A stretch of DNA of 34,248 nt from Pseudomonas paracarnis. GTDB lineage: Bacteria; Pseudomonadota; Gammaproteobacteria; Pseudomonadales; Pseudomonadaceae. The DNA is taken from assembly GCF_904063055.1 (NCBI RefSeq), contig NZ_CAJFCN010000024.1, forward strand, positions 1 through 34,248, written 5' to 3'. Within the stretch, counting starts at the first letter, position 1; every line of letters starts with the position of its first letter. This document shows positions 21,901-29,621 of the stretch, one piece after another. Position numbers and translations under genes: made by a program. The notes beneath the pieces are model-generated. The model made no database searches, was not told where the DNA came from, and saw only the letters and a list, made by a program, of their open reading frames with translations.

Positions 21901-24046
21901 CACCGCCGTGCTCCAGGCACTCCCCGATGCACAGCGCGACGCACTGGCTATGCAGATAGGCCAAGGCCCGCACTTGAGAGAAACCTTGCGCCAACACACA
22001 TTGGCACATGACGAACTTGGCGCCCTGCTGGCCGAAGTTCCGCTGCTCAAACCGTCCTATGACCCGACATTGGTGCGCCTACCCGGCGGCATGGAGGGCT
22101 ACGACGCCAGCCCGGTCACCGCTGGCAGCAGCGAAGGGGTCTCGCTGGAGAGTCAGTTGCATGCCCTGTACCCACAACTGAGCCCCAGCCAGGTGACGGC
22201 CGTACTCGCCGCCATGCAAAACGATCCCGGCACACCTTGGGGTACCCTTCAATTTCTGAAGAAAGAGTTCTCGCAACTGGAAACCAACCTGCGGACATGG
22301 CAGCAGAATGTGCCGCAGACCCTTGTCGGTACAGATTTACCGTTGAGCCGCTGGCGGATTGCTGCGGAACAGCAAAATCGCTTTCTCTGGTCACAAAAAC
22401 TGATCGGCGCCTGGCGCCACAACACCCCCGTAGACCCTGCTTATGACAACGGTCACCTGCTGCAACTCAACCAGCCCATTTATGGGGAACTGCCCGCGCT
22501 CGATACCCGCCTTGGGCACATCACTACCCTGGAATTCCAGGGTTACTTGACCACCCGCGGCACGCCGGGCTTCCTGGCATCTTTCCCCGGATTGCGCCGA
22601 CTGGCCATCAGCGACATGACCCTCAGAACACTGCCCGGCGAAATCAGTGCATTGACCCACCTTAACGCGCTGACACTGCGCGGCTGCGCACTCAACCTGA
22701 CCACCCCAACCCGAGCAGCCCTGGCCAACCTGACCGAGCTGCATACCCTTGACCTGTCCCACAACCCGCTGGTGCTGGCGCCCAATTTCGAAAACATGGC
22801 CAACCTGCGAACACTCAACCTGAGCCACTGCGGTATTTCCATCTTTCCCACAGGCCTGCTCAATCGGCCTCGGCTGGCAAACGCCAATCTCAGCCACAAT
22901 AACCTGCGCAGGCTGCCAGAAGCCCTGTATTCGTTGCCCGCCAGTGCTGCCAAGGCCTACGACCTTTCCGGCAACCCGCTGACGCGCGCAACCCTGGAAC
23001 GGATAAAAACCTACTGCCAGAGCACCGGGGAACATTTTGGCGTCCAAGCCAATCCAGATGAGGTTCGCCTGGTCCAAGCGCTTTACCCGACCTACAACGT
23101 TCCCGAGGCCAATCAATTTATCTTCAGGCTACCGGGCGGGCTGGATGATTCGATGGCGAATCTCGTGCGCCTCAAGGCCGACTACGAACGCTTGCAAGCC
23201 GACCTGCAGGAATGGGTGGTGGATGTGCCTGAGAGCCACCCCGTCACGAACCTGCCCATGGATGAACAGATTCGCCCACAGCAACAACTCATTCGAGCGC
23301 AAATCCGCGCTCTGCTGGAGCAAGGCTGGCGGCGTGAAACCAGCCTGGACTTAAGCCATGACCCGCTGACGCAGTCCCATCAAATGACATTGACCTTGCC
23401 GCTGTGGGGAGACCTGCCAAGACTGAATGTGGATTTCAAGCATATTTCCAAGCTGGAGCTGAGGGCACAGGAAACCACCTCGATACCCGAAGGTTTTCTG
23501 GAACGTTTCCCCAATCTGGAAAGCCTGCTGATCCACCGCTATGCCCTGCAAGACATTCCCGCTGGCGTCTTCAAGCTGCCCAAGTTGACCACACTCAGCC
23601 TCACGCAATGCAATCTGCGACTGACCCCCGACAGCGTCGCCGCCTTGAGCGACCTGCACGACCTGGAGTACCTGGACCTGAGCGATAACCCGCTGGCGCT
23701 GACGCCCGACGTCAGCAAAATGTCCGGCCTGGAAACCCTGATGATGGAAAACACCAGGCTTACCGAGGTGCCTCACGGGGTGTTCAACCTGACGTCGCTC
23801 ACCCAACTGAACCTGAGCGATAACCACATCACCGAGTTGCCCACGGACCTGCTTGAAGTAGACCCGGACTCAGCGGCAGGCTTTGACCTGAGCGACAACC
23901 CCTTCTCACCCGTAGCACTTGCCATTCTGCGTCGCTATTACAACCGCACGGCAGTGGATTTCGATGTAGCGCAAGCCCGACAACCCGCGCCAGACCGCTC
24001 CAGCTCACGCTCTGCGACGTCATCCGAAACAGAGGGAGAAGAATAG
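18998..24046 (+). CDS. giant LRR effector-like protein (dermonecrotic-toxin-like family), duplicated LRR module, no NEL domain
   Basis: The 1682-residue protein belongs to the large Pseudomonas family whose N-terminal region is annotated as dermonecrotic-toxin-like (DUF6543), with LPAWLASASDDKRQALK and HEHRAYFFANLHNRLSQ. A hydrophobic segment at about 440-470 (LLEIAAFIATPFIPPLGLLMLGY) and another near 507-522 could insert in a membrane. The end is two tandem modules (about 1042-1349 and 1350-1657). Each has an ALYP motif, a helical region, a (Y/W)G(E/D)LP motif and seven LRRs with LDLSxNPL. The two LRR arrays align with a constant offset of 308 residues and no net gap. A Ser/Glu-rich 25-residue tail ends it. 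Relatives usually finish with a NEL E3 ligase; here no Cys follows the LRRs. It starts at GTG 18998 with AAGGA about ten bases upstream. No signal peptide is seen. It diverges from aruC and converges on argR. Confidence 0.85.
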   Translation: MPTPYPTTISQRLAVAATQVPPGFHTRLPAWLASASDDKRQALKNAPLDIANWQADASRQQHAPLKQAVEQSWAAQNKVDTALADLKTPQAFAAPLLQQAFKTRWGVEIDVRTTHLRLYAPLTIPLFPIETGGVKVWTVSLVDAALHNFDAAESEKTAFTADSSFITQPTTTGQFDTLPSVNSKVSIQTFVGLCRELDIGAQYQNYLKTFFGFKDAKRKASLRSTVIESLKAEAQTAVHLARLKKDGSERVLRTLQAQLKGISGLTLDGKTLLSHDLSLMDAPLAGIVLFAADLELHHSAVPVVAYIPGDPQAPLKYYHDGIAFIQDLIRKLRDADYQAFFSRFISHEHRAYFFANLHNRLSQVTWHHPVPGDPRPTWRAEPVANPNLQLHATKITGELYEHLYETKLNKLLNDARSIAVSTADADSKARWQRWAIVQKIGKALLEIAAFIATPFIPPLGLLMLGYTAYQLLDDVFEGIVDWAEGLKRQAFGHLMSTLEQMVQLGMFAVGAPIAEGLLRQALPREVWAFFERLHPVSSDDGKTRLWNPDLSPYAHDLQLPTASRPAADGLHAYGDKQILPLEGQHFAVNQQTGKAVLVHPSHLHAYQPPVIGNGKGAWLTPLDRPLTWDRSTLLRRLGPPAETLSETGLEQAQRISSTDDGALRKLYMDRQPPPPLLADSLKRIHIDQQLQDFIDQMNSDDPLVYAKADTQTQLWLLSQTGLWPESKTLRFLNAKGETVWEHPGRENAAVAQIHEAQMNNGDLLKTLLETLDESERKTVLEEDFGSPAPQLHVRAAKLRKQLARRAEDKRASMFDARYRGLELTTNARVQKLIDSTPGLPVSAAEEVLLSAHGQDLLDIDQGTLPSHLVERARWAAHQVRISRAYEGLYMGALETGDTHRLALHSLEKLPGWSPQVRLEVRDFKRDGHLRDAIGPAQAPIRRLLLRTIEGDYIPEDSMGTLLGETDFYTAVLQALPDAQRDALAMQIGQGPHLRETLRQHTLAHDELGALLAEVPLLKPSYDPTLVRLPGGMEGYDASPVTAGSSEGVSLESQLHALYPQLSPSQVTAVLAAMQNDPGTPWGTLQFLKKEFSQLETNLRTWQQNVPQTLVGTDLPLSRWRIAAEQQNRFLWSQKLIGAWRHNTPVDPAYDNGHLLQLNQPIYGELPALDTRLGHITTLEFQGYLTTRGTPGFLASFPGLRRLAISDMTLRTLPGEISALTHLNALTLRGCALNLTTPTRAALANLTELHTLDLSHNPLVLAPNFENMANLRTLNLSHCGISIFPTGLLNRPRLANANLSHNNLRRLPEALYSLPASAAKAYDLSGNPLTRATLERIKTYCQSTGEHFGVQANPDEVRLVQALYPTYNVPEANQFIFRLPGGLDDSMANLVRLKADYERLQADLQEWVVDVPESHPVTNLPMDEQIRPQQQLIRAQIRALLEQGWRRETSLDLSHDPLTQSHQMTLTLPLWGDLPRLNVDFKHISKLELRAQETTSIPEGFLERFPNLESLLIHRYALQDIPAGVFKLPKLTTLSLTQCNLRLTPDSVAALSDLHDLEYLDLSDNPLALTPDVSKMSGLETLMMENTRLTEVPHGVFNLTSLTQLNLSDNHITELPTDLLEVDPDSAAGFDLSDNPFSPVALAILRRYYNRTAVDFDVAQARQPAPDRSSSRSATSSETEGEE

Positions 24047-24053
24047 ACGCAGC

Positions 24054-25034
24054 TCACCCGCGCTCGGAAGGCACCGACGACAACTCGAACGGGCTGCTGC
24101 TGCGACGCTGGTTGCGATCTTCGCGAGGAGTGGCGCCGAAGAAATTGCGGTAGGCGCTGGAGAAGTGCGGCCCCGAGGAGAAGCCGCAGGACAGGCCGAT
24201 CTGGATGATCGACTTGCTGGTTTGCATCAGCATCTGGCGCGCCTTGTTCAGGCGCAGCTCCAGGTAATACTGGCTGGGGACGCGGTTGAGGTATTGCTTG
24301 AAGATGCGTTCAAGTTGTCGTCGTGAAACACACACGTGCTGGGCGATTTCGTCGGTGGTCAGCGGCTCTTCGATATTGGCCTCCATCAGCAATACCGCCT
24401 GGGTCAGCTTAGGGTGGCTGGAGCCCAGGCGGTTTTGCAGCGGGATACGCTGGCGCTCGCCGCCTTCGCGGATGCGCTCCACCACCAGTTCTTCAGACAC
24501 AGCACCGGCCAACTCGGCGCCATGGTCACGGGCCAATACCGCCAACAGCAGGTCAAGTACCGACATGCCGCCGCAAGCGGTCAGGCGATCACGGTCCCAG
24601 TCAAACAGGTGGCTGGTGGCGATGACCTTGGGGAAACGCTCGGCGAAATCGTCCTGCCAGCGCCAGTGCACGGCGGCGCGGTAGCCATCGAGCAGGCCCA
24701 GTTGGGCCAACGGGTACACCCCCGCTGACAAGCCGCCGATCACACACCCCGCCCGAACAAGCTGCTTGAGCGCGGAGCTCAGTGGCGAAGCGATGACCGT
24801 CGGCGGTTCGTCGGCCAACAGGAACAACTTCTGAAAACCCTCCAGCTTACCGGCCCACGGCTCGCCCGGCAGTTGCCAGGCACCTTCGACTGCGGGTTCG
24901 GCGAGCAGGAACGACAACTCGTAGATCACATCCGGATGCACCCGCTGGGCAACGCGCAAGGCCTCCTCAGCCAGCGCAAGCGTGAGGGCTTTTGTGCTGG
25001 GCCAAATCAGGAAACCAATTTTGTGGGCGGTCAT
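24054..25034 (-). CDS. argR: ArgR, AraC-family arginine-responsive regulator
   Basis: The 326-residue protein is Pseudomonas ArgR, unrelated to the E. coli repressor of that name. The N-terminal part (about 1-190) is a DJ-1/PfpI-like sensor domain (KIGFLIWPSTKALTLALAEEALRVA, VIGGLSAGVYPLAQLGLLDG). The C-terminal AraC DNA-binding domain (about 210-315) shows two helix-turn-helices: TTDEIAQHVCVSRRQLERIF and SIIQIGLSCGFSSGPHFSSAYRNFFGATP. With arginine it activates aot and aru and represses biosynthesis. The start at 25034 is the ATG of MTAHKIGF. It is the last gene of the aot operon, separated from aotP by 246 bp that include a REPIN. Its stop lies 7 bp from the LRR gene stop. Confidence 0.95.
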   Translation of the reverse strand: MTAHKIGFLIWPSTKALTLALAEEALRVAQRVHPDVIYELSFLLAEPAVEGAWQLPGEPWAGKLEGFQKLFLLADEPPTVIASPLSSALKQLVRAGCVIGGLSAGVYPLAQLGLLDGYRAAVHWRWQDDFAERFPKVIATSHLFDWDRDRLTACGGMSVLDLLLAVLARDHGAELAGAVSEELVVERIREGGERQRIPLQNRLGSSHPKLTQAVLLMEANIEEPLTTDEIAQHVCVSRRQLERIFKQYLNRVPSQYYLELRLNKARQMLMQTSKSIIQIGLSCGFSSGPHFSSAYRNFFGATPREDRNQRRSSSPFELSSVPSERG

Positions 25035-25127
25035 GGAGTGCTATCCGGAGCGAAAACGGTGAAAGAAGCTGTGGGCCAATGCTAGCCCGTAATCAACTAC
25101 AAATCCCAAAACAAACACAGATCAACA

Positions 25128-25214
25128 GTGGGAGCTGGCTTGCCTGCGATGGCGGTGGGTCAGTTAACACATCATTGGCTGATACATCGCTATCGCAGGC
25201 AAGCCAGCTCCCAC
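25128..25214. repeat. REPIN between aotP and argR
   Basis: This 87-bp element has GTGGGAGCTGGCTTGCC at both ends in inverse orientation, with inner partial pairing (GCGATGG... with ...ATCGCTATCGC). It sits in the only large gap between aotP and the regulator gene argR, so it may lower argR output relative to the transporter. Confidence 0.92.
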
Positions 25215-25280
25215 AGGGGATCGGGGCTTACCTCAAGACTGCGGAGCATGCACTATCCCGGTGCACAAAAGCAGTCTTGA

Positions 25281-26045
25281 TTATTTCAAACTGCCAGAGA
25301 GGAACTGCTGCAACCGTTCCGACTGCGGGTTCACCAGCACTTCCCGCGGGTTGCCACGCTCTTCAACGATGCCTTTGTGCAAAAACACCAATTGGTTCGA
25401 CACTTCGCGGGCAAAGCCCATTTCGTGGGTCACGACCACCATGGTGCGGCCTTCCTGGGCCAGGTCCTGCATCACCTTGAGTACTTCGCCTACCAGCTCC
25501 GGATCCAGCGCAGAAGTAGGTTCGTCGAACAGCATCACCTCAGGCTCCATCGCCAGTGCACGGGCAATCGCTACGCGCTGCTGCTCGCCACCGGACATGT
25601 GGCCGGGGAACCCATCCTTACGATGGCCCACGCCGACTTTGGCCAGGTAATGCTCGGCCTTCTCGCGGGCTTCTTTCTTGGATATGCCCAACACGTGCAC
25701 CGGGGCTTCCATCACGTTTTCAATCGCGGTCATGTGCGACCACAGGTTGAAATGCTGGAACACCATGGACAGGCGCGAACGCATGCGCTGCAACTGCTTG
25801 GGGTCGGCAGCCTTCATGGCGCCGTCCTTGTTGGCCACCAGTTTCAGCTCTTCGTTATTGAGCAAAATCTTGCCGGCGTGGGGCTGCTCCAGCAGGTTGA
25901 TGCAGCGCAAAAAGGTACTTTTGCCCGAACCGCTGGAACCGATGATGCTGATCACATCACCGGCGGCGGCGGCCAGGGACACACCTTTGAGCACTTCATG
26001 ACTGCCATAGCGTTTATGCAGGTCTTGGACTTCAAGCTTGTACAT
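25281..26045 (-). CDS. aotP: arginine/ornithine ABC transporter ATP-binding protein
   Basis: The 254-residue ATPase powers arginine/ornithine uptake. Walker A is IGSSGSGKST, the signature is MSGGEQQRVAIARA, Walker B is VMLFDEPTSALD, followed by the H-loop VVVTHEMGFA. This is the HisP/GlnQ type of polar amino-acid importers. The start is taken at ATG 26045 (MYKLEVQDLHKRYG), as in AotP of P. aeruginosa; a GTG five codons upstream lacks a ribosome site. The ribosome site of the ATG is itself weak (GAGA), so coupling to upstream aotO, 27 bp away, is possible. Confidence 0.96.
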   Translation of the reverse strand: MYKLEVQDLHKRYGSHEVLKGVSLAAAAGDVISIIGSSGSGKSTFLRCINLLEQPHAGKILLNNEELKLVANKDGAMKAADPKQLQRMRSRLSMVFQHFNLWSHMTAIENVMEAPVHVLGISKKEAREKAEHYLAKVGVGHRKDGFPGHMSGGEQQRVAIARALAMEPEVMLFDEPTSALDPELVGEVLKVMQDLAQEGRTMVVVTHEMGFAREVSNQLVFLHKGIVEERGNPREVLVNPQSERLQQFLSGSLK

Positions 26046-26072
26046 GCGGTCGGTTCTCACAAAAACAGGTGG

Positions 26073-27185
26073 TCAGTCGTTGAGCAAGCGCCCGTGACGC
26101 AGCGCTTCGCGCCCCGCCACCTTGGCCAGCCAGAAACCCGCTTGGGCATAACGTAGCCGTTCAACGGCAAACAACACCCCCGAGGTGCCCGCGCAAATAG
26201 TGCTTACGCGGTCAGTCAGGGGGTCAATCACTTCAAAAATCTCGTCGCCGGTTTCTACCCAGTCGCCCGCTTTACGCAGGTAACTGATCACCCCGGCATG
26301 GGGCGCGAACAGCAGTTCGGTGCCCTCGAAAGGCACACCTTCGCAAGGTTCGTGTTGCGGCGCGGGCCACTCGCCCTTGATCAAGCCTTGTTCGGCGAGG
26401 AACGCAAGGATGCCTTCGGCGTGGAAGATGGCTTCATCACGGCCGGTGTCGGCCTGGCCGCCCAATTCCAACGTCGTCGCCAGACAGGCCAGCGGAATTT
26501 GCGCCTCGGGGAACAGGCGCGACAAACGCAGCCACGGCAACGAGCACGCCTCGTCAAACGAACTGCCGCCGGAATCCTCCGCCAGCAGGCCGACCTTCAC
26601 ATTCAAATGTGCCGACAACGAACGCCACTGCGGCCAGTGCTGGGGCAGCGCGTACATATGCAGCGCTGCCTCAGCATCGCAATGCAGGTCCAGCACCACA
26701 TCGGCGGTGCAGGCATGGCTCAGCAGGATACGCTGCATGCCTTGCAACTGGCTGCTCGGCTCGGGCAAGGCGGTGAGTGTATCGCTCATGGCCTGGCGAA
26801 TCAGGCGCACATTGGCGTGCGGGTCGTCCCCCAGCTTGCCTTGTAGCAACTCGGCCACCGGCTCGCTCAGTTCGACGAAATCGCGGTTGAAATTCTTGCC
26901 GCTGCCGACTTCGAAACGCCCTTGGTGGCTGCCCTGCAACAACTGGCCGAGCCCCATCGGGTTGGCGACCGGCACCAACTCGATCACGCCGTTGAGGGCG
27001 CCTTGCTGTTCCAGCGTGGTGAGGCGTTTTTTCAGCTCCCACGCGGCACGCATACCCGGCAACTCATCGGCGTGCAGGCTGGCCTGGATATAGGCCTTGC
27101 GCTCGCCACTGCCGAAACGAAACACGCTCAGTTGGCGTTCGCAGCCCAAATGCCCCCAGGGCAGCAGATGATCGATACGTTCCAT
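26073..27185 (-). CDS. aotO: AotO, succinylglutamate desuccinylase/aspartoacylase-family protein in the aot operon
   Basis: The 370-residue protein has the M14-like zinc fold of aspartoacylases. Zinc ligands appear in SLHADELPG (His38, Glu41) and VVLDLHCD, and the likely catalytic Glu in TTLELGG. NFNRDF is the usual substrate-side motif. The C-terminal third (FAPHAGVISYLRKAGDWVETGDEIFEVIDPLTD) is a biotinyl-lipoyl-like beta domain seen in such proteins. In P. aeruginosa the operon is aotJQMOP-argR; aotO is reported not to be needed for uptake, and I know of no substrate. It could deacylate an imported acyl-amino acid. It begins one base after the aotM stop and precedes aotP by 27 bp. Confidence 0.88.
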   Translation of the reverse strand: MERIDHLLPWGHLGCERQLSVFRFGSGERKAYIQASLHADELPGMRAAWELKKRLTTLEQQGALNGVIELVPVANPMGLGQLLQGSHQGRFEVGSGKNFNRDFVELSEPVAELLQGKLGDDPHANVRLIRQAMSDTLTALPEPSSQLQGMQRILLSHACTADVVLDLHCDAEAALHMYALPQHWPQWRSLSAHLNVKVGLLAEDSGGSSFDEACSLPWLRLSRLFPEAQIPLACLATTLELGGQADTGRDEAIFHAEGILAFLAEQGLIKGEWPAPQHEPCEGVPFEGTELLFAPHAGVISYLRKAGDWVETGDEIFEVIDPLTDRVSTICAGTSGVLFAVERLRYAQAGFWLAKVAGREALRHGRLLND

Positions 27186-27186
27186 A

Positions 27187-27885
27187 TCAGTGCTTCCGTG
27201 GAGCCAGGTAGCTCAGCCAGCGGCGCTCGGCCAACTTGAACAGGCGCACCAGGATGAAGGTCAGGCACAGGTAGAACACGCCGGCGGTGATATAGGCTTC
27301 GAACGGCAGGTAATACTGGGCGTTCACCGTGCGCGCGGCACCGGTGATGTCGATCAGCGTGACGATGGAGGCCAGACTGGTGGTCTGCAGCATCATGATC
27401 ACTTCGTTGCTGTACTGCGGCAGCGCACGGCGCAGGGCCGACGGCAACAGGATGCGGCGGTACAGTTTGTAGCGCGACATGCCCATGGCCTTGGCCGCTT
27501 CGATCTCACCGTTAGGCGTGGCCTTGAGGCTACCGGCGATAATTTCGGCGGTGTAGGCGCTGGTGTTGATCGCAAACGCCAGGCACGCACAGAACGTGGC
27601 ACTGGACAGCAGCGGCCACAGGAAGCTTTCGCGCACCACTTCGAACTGTGCCAGGCCGTAGTAGATCAAAAACAGCTGCACCAGCATCGGCGTGCCGCGG
27701 ATCACGTAGGTGTAAAGCCAGGCCACGCCGTTGACGATCGGCTGCTTGGACACGCGCATCAAGCCCAGGGGCAAGGCCGCGAGCAGGCCGAAGAACAGCG
27801 AGATAGCGAGCAGTTTCAGGGTGGTCAGCAAGCCGCCAAGGTACAGCGGCATGGCCTCCCAGATGACGTTGTAGTCGAAGATCAT
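27187..27885 (-). CDS. aotM: arginine/ornithine ABC transporter permease
   Basis: The 232-residue HisM-type permease forms the channel with AotQ. It has about five membrane helices and the conserved cytoplasmic EAA loop GEIEAAKAMGMSRYKLYRRILLPSALRRALP, which contacts the ATPase AotP. YVIRGTPMLVQLFLIYYGL is typical of polar amino-acid permeases. The ATG at 27885 overlaps the aotQ stop by four bases (ATGA), so translation is coupled. Confidence 0.95.
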   Translation of the reverse strand: MIFDYNVIWEAMPLYLGGLLTTLKLLAISLFFGLLAALPLGLMRVSKQPIVNGVAWLYTYVIRGTPMLVQLFLIYYGLAQFEVVRESFLWPLLSSATFCACLAFAINTSAYTAEIIAGSLKATPNGEIEAAKAMGMSRYKLYRRILLPSALRRALPQYSNEVIMMLQTTSLASIVTLIDITGAARTVNAQYYLPFEAYITAGVFYLCLTFILVRLFKLAERRWLSYLAPRKH

Positions 27886-28571
27886 AGATCAGCCGCCCTT
27901 ACGCCTACCGAGTAGCGCTTCTCAAGGTAACGCAAGGCCAGCAACGACACGCTGGTGATCACCAGGTACATCGCCGCCACTGCGAGGAAGAAGGTAAAAG
28001 GCTCGCGGGTGGCGTCTGCCGCCTGCTTGGCCTTGAACATCATGTCTTGCAGACCCACCACCGAAATCAGCGCGGTGGCCTTGGTCAATACCAGCCAGTT
28101 GTTGGTAAACCCGGGGATCGCCAGCCGAATCATCTGCGGCACCATCACCCGGAAAAACACCTGGAAGCTGCTCATGCCATACGCCAGGCCGGCTTCAGCC
28201 TGCCCCTTGGGAATGGCCATGAAGGCGCCACGGAAAGTTTCCGACAGGTAAGCGCCAAAGATGAAACCCAGGGTGCCGATACCGGCGGCCAGGGGGTTCA
28301 AGTCGATATAGTCGTCAAAGCCCAGCAACGGCGCGACGCGGTTGAGCAAGTCCTGACCGCCGTAGAAAATCAGCAGGATCAGCACCAGGTCGGGGATCCC
28401 GCGGATCACCGTGGAGTACAGGTCGCCCAGCCAAGCCAGCCAGCGTACCGGCGACAGGCGTAGCGCGACCCCGATCAGACCCAGAACAATGGCCAAGGCC
28501 ATGGACGACAAGGCGAGCTGAAGCGTCAACCATGCGCCATCGAGGATGACGGCCCCGTAGCCTTTCAACAT
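27882..28571 (-). CDS. aotQ: arginine/ornithine ABC transporter permease
   Basis: The 229-residue HisQ-type permease is the partner of AotM. It has helices from WLTLQLALSSMALAIVLGLIGVAL onward, VIRGIPDLVLILLIFYGG, and the EAA loop KGQAEAGLAYGMSSFQVFFRVMVPQMIRLAIPG. It overlaps aotM by four bases. Upstream, between it and aotJ, is a hairpin with a T run that may cut transcription after the binding-protein gene. Confidence 0.95.
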   Translation of the reverse strand: MLKGYGAVILDGAWLTLQLALSSMALAIVLGLIGVALRLSPVRWLAWLGDLYSTVIRGIPDLVLILLIFYGGQDLLNRVAPLLGFDDYIDLNPLAAGIGTLGFIFGAYLSETFRGAFMAIPKGQAEAGLAYGMSSFQVFFRVMVPQMIRLAIPGFTNNWLVLTKATALISVVGLQDMMFKAKQAADATREPFTFFLAVAAMYLVITSVSLLALRYLEKRYSVGVRAADL

Positions 28572-28597
28572 GATTCAGGTCCTCGAAAAGGGGGATG

Positions 28598-28641
28598 AAA
28601 AAATGGCGCAAACTTCAGGATGACTGTTGCTTGCGCCATTT
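28598..28641 (-). terminator. intra-operon hairpin between aotJ and aotQ
   Basis: On the minus strand a perfect 11-bp stem AAATGGCGCAA/TTGCGCCATTT with a 19-base loop ends in TTTTTT. It lies 21 bp after the aotJ stop. Such partial terminators give more mRNA for the periplasmic binding protein than for the membrane subunits, and can also protect the 3' end. Confidence 0.75.
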
Positions 28642-28662
28642 CGGACAGACAGCTGCGACTAC

Positions 28663-29448
28663 TTACTTGGCATCAGCGCCGTAAATATCAAAGTCGAAGT
28701 ACTTGTCCTGGATTTTCTTGTATTCGCCGTTGGCACGGATTGCAGCGATGGCCGCATTGATGCGCTCAAGGTTTTCCTTGTCGCCTTTGCGTACCGCGAT
28801 GCCTACGCCGTCGCCGAAGTATTTGACGTCGGTAAACGCCGGACCGGTGAACGCGTAGCCTTTGCCGGCGTCGGTTTTCAGGAAACCGTCTTGCAGCAGG
28901 GTGGCGTCAGCCACGGTACCATCGAGGCGGCCGGCAGCCACGTCCAGGTAGATTTCGTTCTGGGTGCTGTAGCCCTTGATGTCGGCACCCTTTGGCGCCA
29001 GGACTTCACGGGCGAAACGGTCGTGGATCGAACCGCGCTGCACACCGATCTTCTTGCCCTTGAGTTCATCCAGGCTGTCGCTGACGGTGGTGCCTTCCTT
29101 CATCACCAGACGAGCTGGGGTCAGGTAGTAGCGGGTGGTGAAGTCCACGGATTTCTTGCGGTCGTCAGTGATGGACATGGACGACAGGATCGCGTCGATC
29201 TTGCGCACTTTGAGTGCCGGGATCAGACCATCGAATTCCTGCTCGACCCAGGTGCACTTGACGTCCATCTGCTTGCACAGCGCATTGCCGATGTCGTAGT
29301 CAAAACCGACGATGCTGCCATCCGGCGCCTTCGAGGCAAACGGAGGGTAAGCCGCTTCGATACCAATTTTCAGCGGCTTGCCTTCGGCGAAAGCCTGCAT
29401 GGACAGCACGGACAGCGCCAGGGCGCCCAACAGCACGAGTTTCTTCAT
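28663..29448 (-). CDS. aotJ: arginine/ornithine-binding periplasmic protein
   Basis: The 261-residue protein is the solute-binding component that delivers arginine/ornithine to AotQM. A clear Sec signal peptide (MKKLVLLGALALSVLSMQAFA, cleavage after residue 21) is followed by the family-3 binding-protein fold: KPLKIGIEAAYPPFASKAPDGSIVGFDYDIG, two Cys near residues 60-70 likely forming a disulfide (ALCKQMDVKCTW), and IDAILSSMSITDDRKKSVDFTTRYY. The start at 29448 has GGAG with good spacing; a longer frame to 29580 would hide the signal peptide. It is first in the aot operon, behind an ArgR site and a TAGAAT -10. Confidence 0.96.
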   Translation of the reverse strand: MKKLVLLGALALSVLSMQAFAEGKPLKIGIEAAYPPFASKAPDGSIVGFDYDIGNALCKQMDVKCTWVEQEFDGLIPALKVRKIDAILSSMSITDDRKKSVDFTTRYYLTPARLVMKEGTTVSDSLDELKGKKIGVQRGSIHDRFAREVLAPKGADIKGYSTQNEIYLDVAAGRLDGTVADATLLQDGFLKTDAGKGYAFTGPAFTDVKYFGDGVGIAVRKGDKENLERINAAIAAIRANGEYKKIQDKYFDFDIYGADAK

Positions 29449-29578
29449 CTTGGGACTCCATCGGTATAGGGCAAAAACAGCAGTATGAGCCATGGCCCAC
29501 GATGCGGCGAAGGTGTAACCGAATAGCGGTGCTGCGTCCTGCGCGGGCGACACCTGCGACGACGAGCGAGTGATCGGC

Positions 29579-29621
29579 ATTCTAACGACAGGCCGGAGGC
29601 CGATATTTCCTCAATGCGACA
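29579..29621 (-). promoter_or_regulatory. aot promoter with ArgR half-site
   Basis: An exact TGTCGC-N8-AA ArgR half-site lies on the minus strand at 29606-29621. It abuts the expected -35 position (29601-29606, ATATCG, poor) of a TAGAAT -10 at 29579-29584. This is the layout of an activator contacting RNA polymerase. A further TGTCGC lies at 29547-29552, between promoter and gene. The aot operon of P. aeruginosa is ArgR-activated. Confidence 0.65.

Noticed and set aside
18998..24046. LRR gene as a NEL E3 ubiquitin ligase
   Set aside because: No catalytic Cys or NEL-like sequence follows the LRRs; the reading frame ends in a short acidic tail at 24046.
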